A stretch of 64,000 nt of DNA, from positions 16,178,868 to 16,242,867 of the forward strand of contig OY987246.1 of the NCBI GenBank assembly GCA_963920765.1, given 5' to 3'. The position numbers were made by a program, and so were the translations under genes. This document shows, piece by piece, positions 11,216 through 22,149 of this stretch (position 1 is its first letter; the number at the start of each line of letters is the position of its first letter). The notes beneath the pieces were generated by a model. The model made no database searches and was not told the DNA's origin. It saw nothing but the letters and a program-made list of their open reading frames with translations. Source of the stretch: Ulota crispa. Lineage: Eukaryota; Streptophyta; Bryopsida; Orthotrichales; Orthotrichaceae.

Positions 11216-11627
11216 ATTCAATTGTAACCTTTGGTGTGGTTCTAAACTAAAGCAAAGAACACCATATTAGGTAAATTGGGAAAAATAGAGGTACTATTTT
11301 ATACTCCTCCTTAAACCCAAAAAGTTACCTTAAACCAAATTTAAAAGGTATTAGATTCAGTATGAGCCACTAAGAATTTTTCCCACGCAAATTCCTCCTC
11401 TCAAGTGAGGGCACATGTACCCAAAAAAATACTAGAGCTCAGTTTAAGGTGATCACCTTAATCTTTTGAAAGTCCCAGAATGTATTGGTTTTCCAAATTT
11501 ACCTAATATGACGTTATAGCCTCTAAATTTAAATGGGAATTCAAATTTCCAAATTCAACTTGTTGATGGTAAATATCTAAAATTTACCCCCCCAGTGTGC
11601 AAATATCAAGTGCACATATCAATTCCC
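11216..11627. mobile_element. Partial GGGAATTGATATG-family fold-back element
   Basis: The right arm ends with AAATTTACCCCCCCAGTGTG and ACATATCAATTCCC, as in the copies at 18267-18680, 37921-38318 and 45687-46117. The left part begins inside the same arm (GTGTGGTTCTAAACTAAAGC), so most of the left arm is missing. It is interrupted by another small inverted-repeat element at 11263-11510. Confidence 0.6.
11263..11510. mobile_element. Small MITE nested in fold-back remnant
   Basis: Inverted ends read CATATTAGGTAAATTGGG on the left and CCAAATTTACCTAATATG on the right, enclosing about 250 bp. The flanking arm of the host element resumes on the far side, which supports insertion. A target duplication is not evident. 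Confidence 0.55.
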
Positions 11628-11823
11628 TTTATCTATTGATCCTTCTTCTCAATGGCAATTGTCTTTATATTGTTGGGCTTGCTGGCACTCAAAAATCGGA
11701 ATCTTCTTTTGTCTTTGAGTGAGCATTTTTGAACATTACTTGAATAAACCATGAATTCACAAAGTGCTCATTATGAGTGTTCCCAAATTTATTTTAGGCT
11801 CTGATGTTGGAAAGGTGTATATT
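11628..11823. other. Unassigned spacer
   Basis: About 200 bp of AT-rich sequence. Nothing seen. Confidence 0.3.
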
Positions 11824-12555
11824 CTACACTGAATATCGCGTTTAGGTCGCCTCACACTCTTGACATTTTACACTATACAAATATCTATTGATGCTACAGT
11901 AATTTTCAGGAATAAAGATTACAATGAACAAATTTTAGAGGGTTTGGCAACAACAAGGAAGTTTTGGAAAAATAAATTAGAAGCATCCAAGTCATAAATC
12001 ATGTGAAATCCAAATATTTAGAGAGTTGCATATGCCTTCAAATGATCAATGAGGTAAATTTTCAAGGTAAAGCAACCTAATTGTTAAGGGAACCTAAATT
12101 AAGCCTCTTTAATTTACATTTTCTAAAAATAAATGCCCAAATTAACAAATTAACCCTTGACGATGTGCACAAATTAAGCCCATTGGTTCCCTATAAAAAA
12201 AGTTTGCACTTGGCATATGCCACATGGCAATCATTATGCAACTTTTGTGGCGGCAAGGCTACCATATTCCTTAGCATGGCCAGAGTTGAATCCGACTTCT
12301 TTATTCTTAGATTTTCAAAAGATGAACATTGTAAATTGCTAACTAACCTCTCACTTGAGGGGATGAAACAGTGCAAGCAATTTAATACTTTGTTGCAATT
12401 TGTATGATATCAAGTATGCAAATATAAAAAACAAGTTTATTAATTTATGACAATACACAAATTAACTTTCATGATGTGCATAAATCAGGCTAATTTGTTA
12501 ATTATGAAAAAACCTAAATTAAAGAGGCCTGACCTAAATACAATATTGAGTGTAG
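11824..12555. mobile_element. CTACACT-ended MITE, longer copy
   Basis: The ends are inverted: CTACACTGAATATCGCG then TTTAGGTCG on the left, and CCTAAATACAATATTGAGTG then TAG on the right. Part of the interior (CATGTGAAATCCAAATATTT and TCAAGTGATCA-type sequence) recurs inverted in the 63048-63362 copy. The 108-codon frame at 12081-12407 has no recognisable domain. No clear target duplication. Confidence 0.65.
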
Positions 12556-13158
12556 GCAAGAGTTTATAACGACCTCTTGGTAACTGGTTCCCAACAAACT
12601 CTTCACTCACTTGTGCGTCTAAGCTTGTTTGAATGGGGAAATCTTATCTAGAAGGATGCTCTACATGCCAGAGAAAATAATATCAAAACGTCTTTGAGAC
12701 AAAGCTTCAAAACCCACCTCCATGTTTTTGAAGAAAATTTTGGATGGCAATTTCAATTTTCCCGGTTTTTAAACCCAACTTACTGTTTTAAAATGTGATT
12801 CCAATTGAATAAGAAAGGGTTTGTTGCAATATTTTTTTTATGTGCTAGTGTTAAATTCTAGGTAGCAAATTTTGAGGTTCACTATGTAGTGTAAAGGTAT
12901 GATTAGTGTGGATTCAATCATTTTTAGAGGAACTTTTGTCTAGTACTAATTTGTTGCCTTTGTTACCTTTTGAACTTTGAAATGGCCAAAAACGACCACT
13001 TTCACATCCATGAGAATCAAGAAAACTACTTCATAATGTTTTTTCAAAAGGTAACCAGGAATCCAGGATATCAATACAAAAATCAAAATGTAATCTATAT
13101 TCCTGAATGGTAAGAAATTTGTTATAATCAATGGACAATTTCTTGAAGGAACTCCTTC
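12556..13158. other. No feature recognised
   Basis: About 600 bp of AT-rich sequence with only short frames. I see no repeat family member or gene here. Confidence 0.35.
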
Positions 13159-13998
13159 TTAACCCCTAAAGCTCTAAGCTCAAATTTTCACCAAAACTGC
13201 TCCAAAATTGCCATTTCTAGTACAAGTACCAAATTAAAATTTTTTTTTTGGACAAATGAAGCCGTAAGATCTTGTATTACACTAGTATCAAAAGATCTGA
13301 AAAAATAATTCAAGAGTTTTCACCATGTAGATTGTGAGATATTTGAGTTTGAATTGATAAAAAGTCATTTGTTCTCTTTGCAAAAATCTACGCAACTGCA
13401 CTTCACAAGGTTCTATTTGTATGAAAAAAACTCCGAAATGGTTGTAATATTTTGGATTTGTTCTTCAAAGCAAGTTGGTTACACACTTGAAAAACTTCAA
13501 ATCATTTGGAATTTTAAAACACATGGAAAAACAATAGTAAGAAAAAAGAAGTAGAGAATGATTCAAACCACTAAATTGTTAAGAACTTGATTATGGAAAT
13601 GAAAAGATCCAATCCCAATGGTTGGAATGTTTTATTAAACAATCTACATATTTTGGTTTTATTTTTTTCTTAAATATTGATAATTGGGTAAATTAATAGA
13701 CTTCATAGTTTATTTTAGAGTAGAGAATCCATACTTACCCACAAACAAAAACTCCTTGTAACTTTCATCTCATTGATCAAAATGGAATGATTCAAAGCTT
13801 CCCAAATATACATAAATCTAAAAAACCAATTTCAAAAACCATGAAGTCAAAAGTTATGAAAATTGTTGGGCCTCAAAGCTACTCCTCAGACACATCATGT
13901 GTGAAAATTTCAAAGAAAAAAATCAAAATCTCATTGGTAGTGAGCTGCCCATAATTGCTATGTTGCCAAAAAAGGGTGTTCAGTGCTTTAGGGGTTAA
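13159..13998 (-). mobile_element. TTAA-type element, group B, inverted copy
   Basis: It begins TTAACCCCTAAAGCTC and ends CAGTGCTTTAGGGGTTAA (840 bp). It is the reverse-oriented homologue of the nested element at 81-1023. Both have the GTAGAGAATGATTCAAACC stretch, ACTTCATAGTTTATTTTAG, and the CACATCATGTGTGAAAATTT box. The 66-codon frame at 13354-13554 is similar to one at 623-823, which only reflects the shared repeat sequence. Confidence 0.87.
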
Positions 13999-14200
13999 AC
14001 TTGGGAATCAAGGAATTAACACTAATTCCCATTTGTATAATTGGTCTTGTTGCCCTTTGCCGTCAATTAGGATTCTAGTTTAAAGTGGTATACCATTTTG
14101 TTTTAAATTTGCCATAAGTTAACTTTGCTTTCCTCAATGGATTATTAGACAATTATATGGTGTATCATGTCAAAATAAGTTGCTTTGACATATACTTGAA

Positions 14201-14600
14201 CTAGTATAGGCACCCATCAGATTGATGGGACGCAATACAAATTTAGGTCCAATTATGCAAAACATTTTCCCTGCAATAATTTTTTTTTTACTTTTTATCC
14301 ACATTATCCAATTTCAAACTTTACCCATGCTAATAAGTATGTATATATACCCCACATAGATTTTTACCCACACAAGTTTTTATCCTCACAGGTTTTTTTG
14401 CACAAAGATCTTTACCCATGCAAATTTTTATCCACGCATTTAAAGGATCACCAATAGTATTCTTTTTATATACCCACGCAGGTTTTGACGCACACAGATT
14501 TTACCCACGCGATAAAAGGATCACAAGAAAAAGATTGCCATGCAGTAAATCGTATTCTTTTATAATGATGGATTGTTTAGCTCTTAGATAAAAGATCACG
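14201..14600 (-). mobile_element. Helitron-like element, 3' end copy 1
   Basis: Read on the minus strand, a hairpin CCCATC-AATCT-GATGGG (14213-14229) is followed by TGCCTATA and CTAG (14201-14204) with a T beyond it. That is the layout of a Helitron 3' end. The region upstream on the minus strand is built from degenerate units like GTGGGTAAAAATTTG up to about 14540, and the whole aligns with the copy ending at 18034. The 5' TC end was not located. Confidence 0.4.
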
Positions 14601-15521
14601 GTTACATAATATATAGTTCAAAACAAAATTAAATATACAAATTCATGTTTGCAATCCACTTATTATTGTTTGAATTGTTTATGAGATGTCTTTTTTCTTT
14701 GGGCCTCATTTTCGTACTTAATGAGACATGATTTTGTCGATGTTCTATTCCTTGTCTGATTCTGAAGCATCTGAGTAACAAAATCACCTACAACTCCATA
14801 CAGTTTATTTTGTCAAAATTTGATTTAACAAAAAGATTATTCATAGTTCATACACAATAATTAAACTAATAATTATTGGAGATATGCCTAAAACATTAGG
14901 ATATCTTATTAATTTGTTCAATTTTGCATAAACATCAAGAGGTCTCCGAATGTTTGTTAACAAGATCCATAATCACATGATTAGCCTATAATTAGCTAGA
15001 TTTTGGGCTTAGTCCAAATCCATATGAGAATCCAGCATATCATATTACTAAAATCACAAGGCCCTTTGTAATATCACACCTTTTATCCTTGAAATATCAC
15101 ATTTCCACATATGATATCAAACTACAAATATCACAAAGAACTTTGTAATATCACATGTGTAATCTTTGTGATATTATCACATGGATACAAGTTGAAAATT
15201 TACTTGCATTTTATGTAACATATGAAAATCCTAATAAAATTCTGGTGGTGAACATGAAGCGTAGCAAGTGCCAACCGCTAGTGGAACTTTTAGACATCCA
15301 ATTGTGAACAAAAATTAGCATGAAAACTTTTAGCTTTTGATGGAACTTGTGAGCAAAGAGTATATTTTTGGCACACTAATATTCATAAATTATTAAGTAA
15401 AAGAACCAGAAGTTGTGATAAAATATGTGACTTCCTTTCTAAACTGGGCAATTTGGGTAGCCACAAAAAAAGTCCAATTGGTTTGAAAATTTTCACGTAT
15501 ACTTTCCATACACCCATGAAG
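14601..15521. other. AT-rich segment with clustered ATATCAC words
   Basis: No gene seen. Between about 15050 and 15185 the word AATATCACA and close variants recur about eight times, some as near-inverted pairs around CACATGTG. The rest shows no family member. Confidence 0.4.
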
Positions 15522-15756
15522 CATTATGCAAAGAGCTAACAACCACAGAACCCTCACGCCCTCATCCTCAAGTAACCTAGAGCAGACTAGCAGTTACAGC
15601 AAAGTCCCGGTTTTTTCCCCGCCACGGGTTTCCGGGTTTTTCCCTGAAATGGGTTTTTTCACCCCTTTGTACTTACACACCATATATCAAACAACTCACG
15701 CTGTCTCCGGACGCTCCGGGTTTTCCCTCAAGGGTGCTTTTCCATTATGCAAAGAG
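15522..15756. mobile_element. GC-richer insert flanked by 14-bp direct repeats
   Basis: The identical 14-mer CATTATGCAAAGAG occurs at 15522-15535 and 15743-15756. Between them lies a 207-bp insert that is much richer in G and C than its surroundings. It contains repeated words such as CCGGGTTTTTCCC, CGGGTTTCCGGG and CGGGTTTTCCC. Long identical flanks suggest a target duplication of retroposon type, but there is no poly-A tail and no recognisable RNA polymerase III boxes. The 82-codon frame that crosses it has no known domain. Confidence 0.45.
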
Positions 15757-16421
15757 TTACAACAACAAAAGTAATTGTAACATGATATGTATTTATGAGC
15801 TTTTGATAAGAAAACAACCCCATTTCAAATGCTTCAAAGTCCAAAGGAATTAATTTACTAATTTAATTCTCATGATTGATAAAGATGAGATTGTAAGTCA
15901 GGTGCTTACTTTTTTTTATTTCCCAAAAAGACAACATTTTTTTTGCACTCTTCAAAGTCTACCCTTTACATGATGAATTGCTAAACCACATTTATAAATA
16001 ATTCATTATCACCCTAATAAAAACAATCAATGGTGTGATTTTTTCAACACACTTGTGCAACATAATCCCAAGAGTTGCTACCTACAAGCGCGCAATATTT
16101 AGGTTTGCAGGCTCTTGGAATTGTATTTCCTCCTTTATGCAATGCGTAGAAACTGAAAATTCTCATTTTTAATTTGCCATGATCTTGTCAACGGTAAGAA
16201 ATTGGGATTTGAAAATGATTCTCTCCGTACAAAGACAAATTAACTTAAAAATATGTGGTCAAATGTACAAAATCACACCCAAAAAAATCTAGGGATGGTT
16301 TTCTACAAGGTCAAAGTTTATGGCAATTTTGGTCTCAAACTGTCAATCGATTTAGCGGTTAATTCCAAAATTTCCTCACTTTCCTCTCACCAATCAATAA
16401 GGAAAAATTACTTTGGAAGAA
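15757..16421. other. No feature recognised
   Basis: About 660 bp of AT-rich DNA without a family member or convincing frame. Confidence 0.35.
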
Positions 16422-17378
16422 TTAACCCCTAAAGGATCAACTGTCCCCGTGGGAGACAAATGGATTTTGGGCATGCACCTATAGCTAATCTATTTTTTGT
16501 GATTTTTTGAAACTTTTTGTTAAAGGTGTGGAATTCAAAGATCTATGTGGGCATCTAATTTTTTCTTCATTTCAATAATTATTGAAGAAATTATGCATGA
16601 ATTTCTAAAAAAGGGCGAGAGCATGTAGCCCAAGAAAAATTCAAGTTTTCATTTTTTGAAAATAAAAATCTGAAATTAGTTCTTTAGATTTATACAAATG
16701 TGGAAATCTTTGAATCATTCAATTTTGATAAATGAGCTGAAGGTTATGAGAAGTTTTAGTTTGCGGGTAGGTATGGGACTCCCAATCCTCCATTCCTTTT
16801 GCCCCTTGTAAAATTTGTTACTTTACTTGTTTGGGCTATTTATGTTTTTTTTTTTTTGATTTTTTTTTTCCCAAGTTGTACTAGACTAAGATTCCTTGGT
16901 TTTCACCATTTGGATCAAAGTAACTCATATTTCTGAATTCTACATAAAGCCTCCAATTTTGCCTAGTGTATATGCAAATTTCATGACCTTACAACATTGC
17001 AAGATTTTACAAAGTATGATCCACACCTCCGTTTCATTTGAAAATTCTCCCACATTTACCTAACTTGGTCTTCTACATGGAAAGAATAAACCTCAATTTT
17101 GTGTAGAGCAATTTTTTTGATATAGAAGCCGTCAAAGGCTTCTGAAATTTTTGGGCAGCACAAAAAAAAGCTTTTGTTTTCACTTCAAATGTCAAAAACT
17201 CAATCCTCTACATCTAAAATGAGTTGGAATTTTTCCCACGAGTACCTCCCATAATTTAGGACAAGATCTTACTGTTGAATCTTCAAAAAAAAAAAATCCT
17301 AACTATCTACTCATTCCCCAAAAGTGACAATTTTTAGTGATTTTCAAAGAAAAAAGAACTCGGTCCTTTAGGGGTTAA
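16422..17378 (+). mobile_element. TTAA-type element, group A, second 957-bp copy
   Basis: It runs from TTAACCCCTAAAGGATC to GGTCCTTTAGGGGTTAA. It is colinear with 1335-2291 and has exactly the same length. The left stem region reads CTGTCCCCGTGGGAGACAAA, the core is TTTGAATCATTC, and the right box is CCCCAAAAGTGAC. It has TTAA at both ends and no coding capacity. Confidence 0.9.
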
Positions 17379-17477
17379 AACTCATTTTGGAGGAATGAGC
17401 AACTACCTAATGAAAACATTATCCCAAAGGACATCATGCTCATTTAGAATGCGGATGAAGAGGAATCTATATATATA

Positions 17478-18034
17478 TATATACAACAGAATACAATTTA
17501 CTACGTGCCTATCCTTTTACCACGACTGTCTTATAGCGTGGGTGAATAAACCTACGTGGGTAAAAACTTGCTTGGGTAAAAATGAATTGTAGGTAAAAAT
17601 CTGCATAGGTGAAAATTTGTATGAAAAAAAAAGTATGGATAAAATATTATATGTGTAAAAAATGTGTGGGTAACTAATAAAAAATGCAACAAAATTGCGT
17701 GGATAAAAATAAAAAATACATAAAAAATATTTAAATAATTACTATGTGGGTATAAAAATTGTGTAGATAAAAAATGAAAAACATTTTTTTGTCATAGAGA
17801 ATAGTGATGTTCCTTTCTACGTGGATAAAAAAAACTCTATGGGTATAGAACAAAAATGTTCTATTTCAAGCAAATGTTTTGTAAACAAAAACAAATGTTT
17901 TAATGCATGAGTAAAATTTGAAACTGGAGTGCACAAATAAAAAGTAAGATTTTTTTTCTTATGGAAGAAATATTTTGCATAATTGGATCTAAACTTATTT
18001 TATGTCCCGTCAATCAGATGGGTGCCTACTCTAG
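17478..18034 (+). mobile_element. Helitron-like element, 3' end copy 2
   Basis: The interior is made of degenerate GTGGGTAAAAATTTG-like units (17535-17850). It ends with a hairpin CCCGTC-AATCA-GATGGG (18006-18022, one G-U pair), then TGCCTACT and CTAG at 18031-18034. It aligns, inverted, with 14201-14600. Similarity begins near AGAATACAATTTACTACG. A 5' TC start was not identified, so the full length is uncertain. Confidence 0.4.
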
Positions 18035-18266
18035 GTTGGGCATTAAAAGTTAAAATAGACCCTTATGAAGGATTGTCTTCTTTCTATAATAGAACAGGGT
18101 ATCCATATGTATGTATTAGTTAAGAGGGATTGCATGATAAAAAGATAAAATTGCACATGGGCCATGGGGGGGCATGCATGGGGCCATGGGGGGGTGATAA
18201 AAATAATCTTAGAAAGTTCTCAAATTGATATCTCATCTGTCACACATTAAAAAAATGATTAAAAAA

Positions 18267-18680
18267 GGGAATTGATATGTGCACACCATGGTTCATATTT
18301 GCACACTCCCTTGGGAGGTAAATTGTAGATTTCTACCATCAAAAATCTGAATTTGAGAATTTTGAATTCAAATTTGGAGTTAGAGACCATGATTTACTCT
18401 AGAACCATAAAAAGGCTTGCAATTGCACAACATCCAATGAAATAGTTTATCTTTTTTTACAAACAAAAGTAAAAGTAACACTTTTTCCCCTAGCTAAACT
18501 TTTCCATTGCATGTTGTTTAATTGCAACTTTTTTTTATGGTAATAGAGTAAATCATGGTCTATAACTCCAAATCTGAATTCAAAATTCTCAAATTCAGCT
18601 ATTTGATGGTAGAAATCTACAATTTACCTCCTAGAGGGGTGTGCAAATATCAACCCCCTGGTGTGCACATATCAATTTCC
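18267..18680. mobile_element. GGGAATTGATATG-family fold-back element, complete copy
   Basis: This 414-bp element is nearly palindromic. It starts GGGAATTGATATGTGCACAC and ends GTGTGCACATATCAATTTCC, with arms of about 190 bp around a centre near 18475. Both arms carry the words TGATGGTAGAAATCTACAAT and CCAAATTTGAATTC in opposite senses. The 60-codon frame at 18555 is an arm artefact. Confidence 0.8.
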
Positions 18681-19543
18681 TTAAAGAAACGATTAATCTC
18701 ACTTATCACAAAAATTATTAAAACAAACACAACATGACATGATTAAGCAAGTAAGAAACAATTAAAATAAATGAAATGAGAAGCATGATTAGAATAAAAG
18801 ATTAAAACAAACAACAAACAAATCATGATTAAAGCCTTACCCTTAACTTATGTGTTTGAAGTGGGCCCGAAGGGTGCACGGATCCACTAGTTGCCACATA
18901 ATGGGGTTATGGAGAGTTATAGCAAAAAAATTACTCAAAAAACAAAGGTGGTAGAAATGCCGTGTTTTCATACTAATAAGACGTAATTTATCCAAATTGG
19001 TGTGAAAAGGTCTTGCGCTATTCAAAACTTACATTAACTAAAACTAATTGTGTAGTTTTGTTTGCAATAGACTGTATGTGGTTACAAGCAAGTGAAGCAA
19101 GGTATTTATTTGATTCATAAATTTCATTGCATGTAGAACAACGGGTTATTCGGTGAATGGGAACGTTGTTCCTATTGTGACTTATCTCCAAAATCCAAAA
19201 AATCCAAAATCCAAGCTCTAATTACCAACATTTAATTCTGTATATTTTTAGGCCCCAAAGGCAAGTTCAAGTCATACTAGTATAGCAATAATAAAGTATG
19301 TCCTTGAAAGCTATAAATTGCACCCTGTATTTTTGTACAATATTAATGAGATTTGGCATTTATAATGTATTTTGAAATTCCATACACAATTTTTAATTTA
19401 AGCTCCGAAATACTAATAGGATTCAATGAAGAACATTGAATCAATTGATGGCTTTGTAGATTATAGGCATACAATTTCTTGAGACCAACCATTGTTTTTT
19501 GAACTGTCAGATAAATTTATTAGACGTTATATATATATATATA
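18681..19543. other. No feature recognised
   Basis: About 860 bp of AT-rich sequence with weak short frames only. The TA run at about 19527-19545 abuts the next element. Confidence 0.35.
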
Positions 19544-19545
19544 TA

Positions 19546-19945
19546 GGGAATTACTAAAGTGACACCCTAAATTGCTAACGAGACACCTCTTTTGAGCATG
19601 AAATTTGATAATTTAATGCTATTTTTGATTTATTAAGTGGTCCATCATTCTTTCAATCACAACATTATTATCTTTTTGAGAAAAAACACAATAAATACTA
19701 AAAAAAATGAGAAATTATTGCTCCAATACTATTTTTTGATATATTTCTGCTTTAAGTAACTCAAAAGTCTCATATTTTTAGTTTGAAGTTTAAGCACATT
19801 TTTTTTTTAGTATAGCCTCAAAATGATAAAGGTGAAACAAATATTTTGATCCAAATAAAAAAATCAGCAAAATCAGCATTAAAAATCACATTTTCATGCT
19901 TAGAGGGGTGTCCCGTTAGTAATTTAGGGTGTCAATGTAGTAATT

Positions 19946-19948
<3 letters not shown>
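19546..19948. mobile_element. Mariner-like MITE with TA flanks, copy 1
   Basis: This 403-bp element has long inverted ends: GGGAATTACTAAAGTGACAC on the left, and on the right, in reverse, GGGAATTACTACATTGACAC. Further in, CCTAAATTGCTAACGAGACA pairs with the matching right side. It is flanked by TA on both sides, inside TA microsatellites. This fits insertion at TA by a Tc1/mariner-type transposase. No coding capacity. Confidence 0.78.

Positions 19949-20002
<54 letters not shown>
19949..20002. repeat. TA/TG microsatellite
   Basis: A (TA)n tract runs into a (TG)n tract between two mariner-like MITE copies. Confidence 0.9.
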
Positions 20003-20315
20003 GATAGATAGAGGGAATTACTAATTAAGCTACATACAAAATTGCTAAGGTCACATCATGTAATGTTAAATTTTTATACTAAAATGATTCATCATTCATT
20101 CCATCACATCATTATCACCTCCATGAAACAAAAAGAGGAATAACAAAAGATTTTTTTATTGTATTCTTGCTATTATTTATTATGTACTTTGGCTTTAAAT
20201 AATTCAAGTCCTACAGTTTTAGTTTCAAATTTGAGCACTTCCCATTTTTTTGAATGTAGCCTCAAAATGATATAGGTGAAACAAATCTTTTGATCAAAAT
20301 TTTAAAAAATCAGCA

Positions 20316-21013
20316 TTAACCCCTAAGCGCCCAATTGACCATTTTTGGTAGCTGCATATTTTTTTGGACTGCTTGAGATGAAAAAAACTTTTTTCAAAAA
20401 AAAGTTTCTTTTTGTGATAGATATTCAAGTCTACTTTCCAACTTAACTTGAGTCATGTCAATCCAAGTTAAACTCCATCAAGGAGAATTTTGCAAAAACA
20501 AACACTTCAATATTTGCTAGTGTTGTAAAATTTACTATTTTGGAAAACTAATGATGTTCTTTCCTTTCAAAATATTTCATTTTTGAAGTTTAGGGTAGAA
20601 TGTCTATTTTAAACCAATCATACCAAAATTTGAAATCTATAAGTAAAATTTGTAATTTTGGTGAATATTAAATGGTAAATGCTCACAGGTACAAATACGG
20701 GTCCACAATGACTAAGTGACAATGACTAAACCATGATTGTACAGTCATTTTACAGTCATTTTGTAATTGTTGTTTAGTCATTCTAGTCATTGCAGTCATT
20801 ATCACTTAAACATTGTGGATCCGTTTTTTTACCTGTGGCTTCTAAATTCATTACATAAAATCCAATTTTTTTTTGAGTGTTCGACCGTGAGATATTTACT
20901 AAACATTATAAATCTTACTTTCTCTTTTGAAGCAAATTTTATCAAAGTTACAAAAGTACCATTTTATAACACTTCTATGTTTTGCCTTTACTCCTTGGGC
21001 CTTTAGGAGTTAA
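20316..21013 (+). mobile_element. TTAA-type element nested in mariner-like MITE
   Basis: It begins TTAACCCCTAAGCGCCC and ends GGCCTTTAGGAGTTAA (698 bp). Removing it with one TTAA gives AATCAGCATTAAGTTCTCAC, which matches AATCAGCATTAAAAATCAC in the intact MITE at 19546. The interior differs from groups A-F. It carries its own small inverted-repeat element at 20684-20837. Confidence 0.85.
20684..20837. mobile_element. 154-bp inverted-repeat MITE with TGACT repeats
   Basis: The left end CACAGGTACAAATACGGGTC pairs with a right end that reads, in reverse, CACAGGTAAAAAAACGGATC. The interior has recurring ATGACTAA and ACAGTCATTTT words. It lies within the TTAA element at 20316-21013. Confidence 0.65.
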
Positions 21014-21077
21014 GTTCTCACATTTCATGCTCAAAGCACACCTTGAGATGTGGCTTGTGACACTAACAATCTTGGGT

Positions 21078-22149
21078 ATATATATAGTCTATATGAATTC
21101 TTCATTTAGCTTTTCAACACTACCCATGCAAGTGCCCATGCCAAATCCTAAAATTGTAAGCTTTTTTCTTTGTTGGTTACTATGGCAACTATCTTTGGTC
21201 ATTTTTTTAATCATAGCTTTCTAAAACCCCACACACATGCATATAATATTATATATATATATATAGACATACATATATATACATATATACATACATACAT
21301 ACACATATACATGCATACATACATACAGTCCTGGACATAAAGGAGTAGTCCTTATTGAAACCCCTCCCTCACATTCAAATTTTCATCAAAATCTAAAAGT
21401 GATTATATATTTGAAAAGCTTGCTCAGAAGGTTAAAATGTGTTAGAATTTGAAGAGTAGCTTATTCCTAGTCCATGCTTTTTATCCATGTCAAATTCAAT
21501 ATTGCACAAAGTATGCCATATTTATCAACTTTTATCAACATAATTGACATCTTTGTGGTTTTCAACCACCTTTTAGAACTTGAAAGCAAGCATGTTGTAC
21601 ATTGAGAATAGATTGAGAATATATTGGTGATAAATGGTTGACAAACTTGTAGTGATTTTAAAAGCACTTAAACCATGACTTGATGTTTTTTTCAAATGTT
21701 TTTTTTTCTAACACTTCCCTTATTAGATTTATGTCAAACTTTAATACAATTTACCCCTTTTTCTAAGCTTTTCAAATATGTAATTAGTCTTAGATTTAAT
21801 TAATTATTGATTGCGTGAGAGAATTAAAAAAAAGAGGATTGCCACTCTGTGTCCAAGACTACATACATGCATACATACATACATATATATGTATATATTT
21901 GCATGTATGTATGTATGTATGTATGTATGTACATACTAGTATACAGGCACACGCTTTGCATGAGTGGACATGTATGGGTAATGCAACATTCAACTTTACA
22001 AAAAATTAATATCTCAATTCAATTGATCTCATTAGTAGAAAAATGCGTTAGCAAGGATAGGCTTCAAACGCAAAATGCGTGTTTAATTTCACGTTTTTAT
22101 GTAAAGGAATTATGTCTAGTTGTTTTTGTTGAGAACCATGTTATTAACA
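21078..22149. repeat. AT-rich segment with ATAC/ATGT microsatellites
   Basis: ATAC and TA tracts run at about 21240-21330. At about 21866-21940 a CATACATACATA tract is followed by GCATGTATGTATG, so the two can pair as a hairpin. No gene seen; the frames at 21815-22160 are microsatellite translations. Confidence 0.6.

Larger units (their letters stand above)
20013..21077. mobile_element. Mariner-like MITE, copy 2, interrupted by a TTAA element
   Basis: The left end GGGAATTACTAATTAAGC and the following 300 bp match copy 1 (AAAATTGCTAAG, CATTCCATCACATCATTATC, CCTCAAAATGATATAGGTG). At 20316 it is broken by the element at 20316-21013, after which TTCTCACATTTCATGCTC resumes the match. The last 20 bp or so of the right end are diverged or lost (CTAACAATCTTGGGTA). 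Confidence 0.75.

Noticed and set aside
15526-15774. 82-codon frame in the GC-rich insert
   Set aside because: It starts and ends in the two flanking direct repeats and contains repeated short words, so it is more likely an artefact of the insert.
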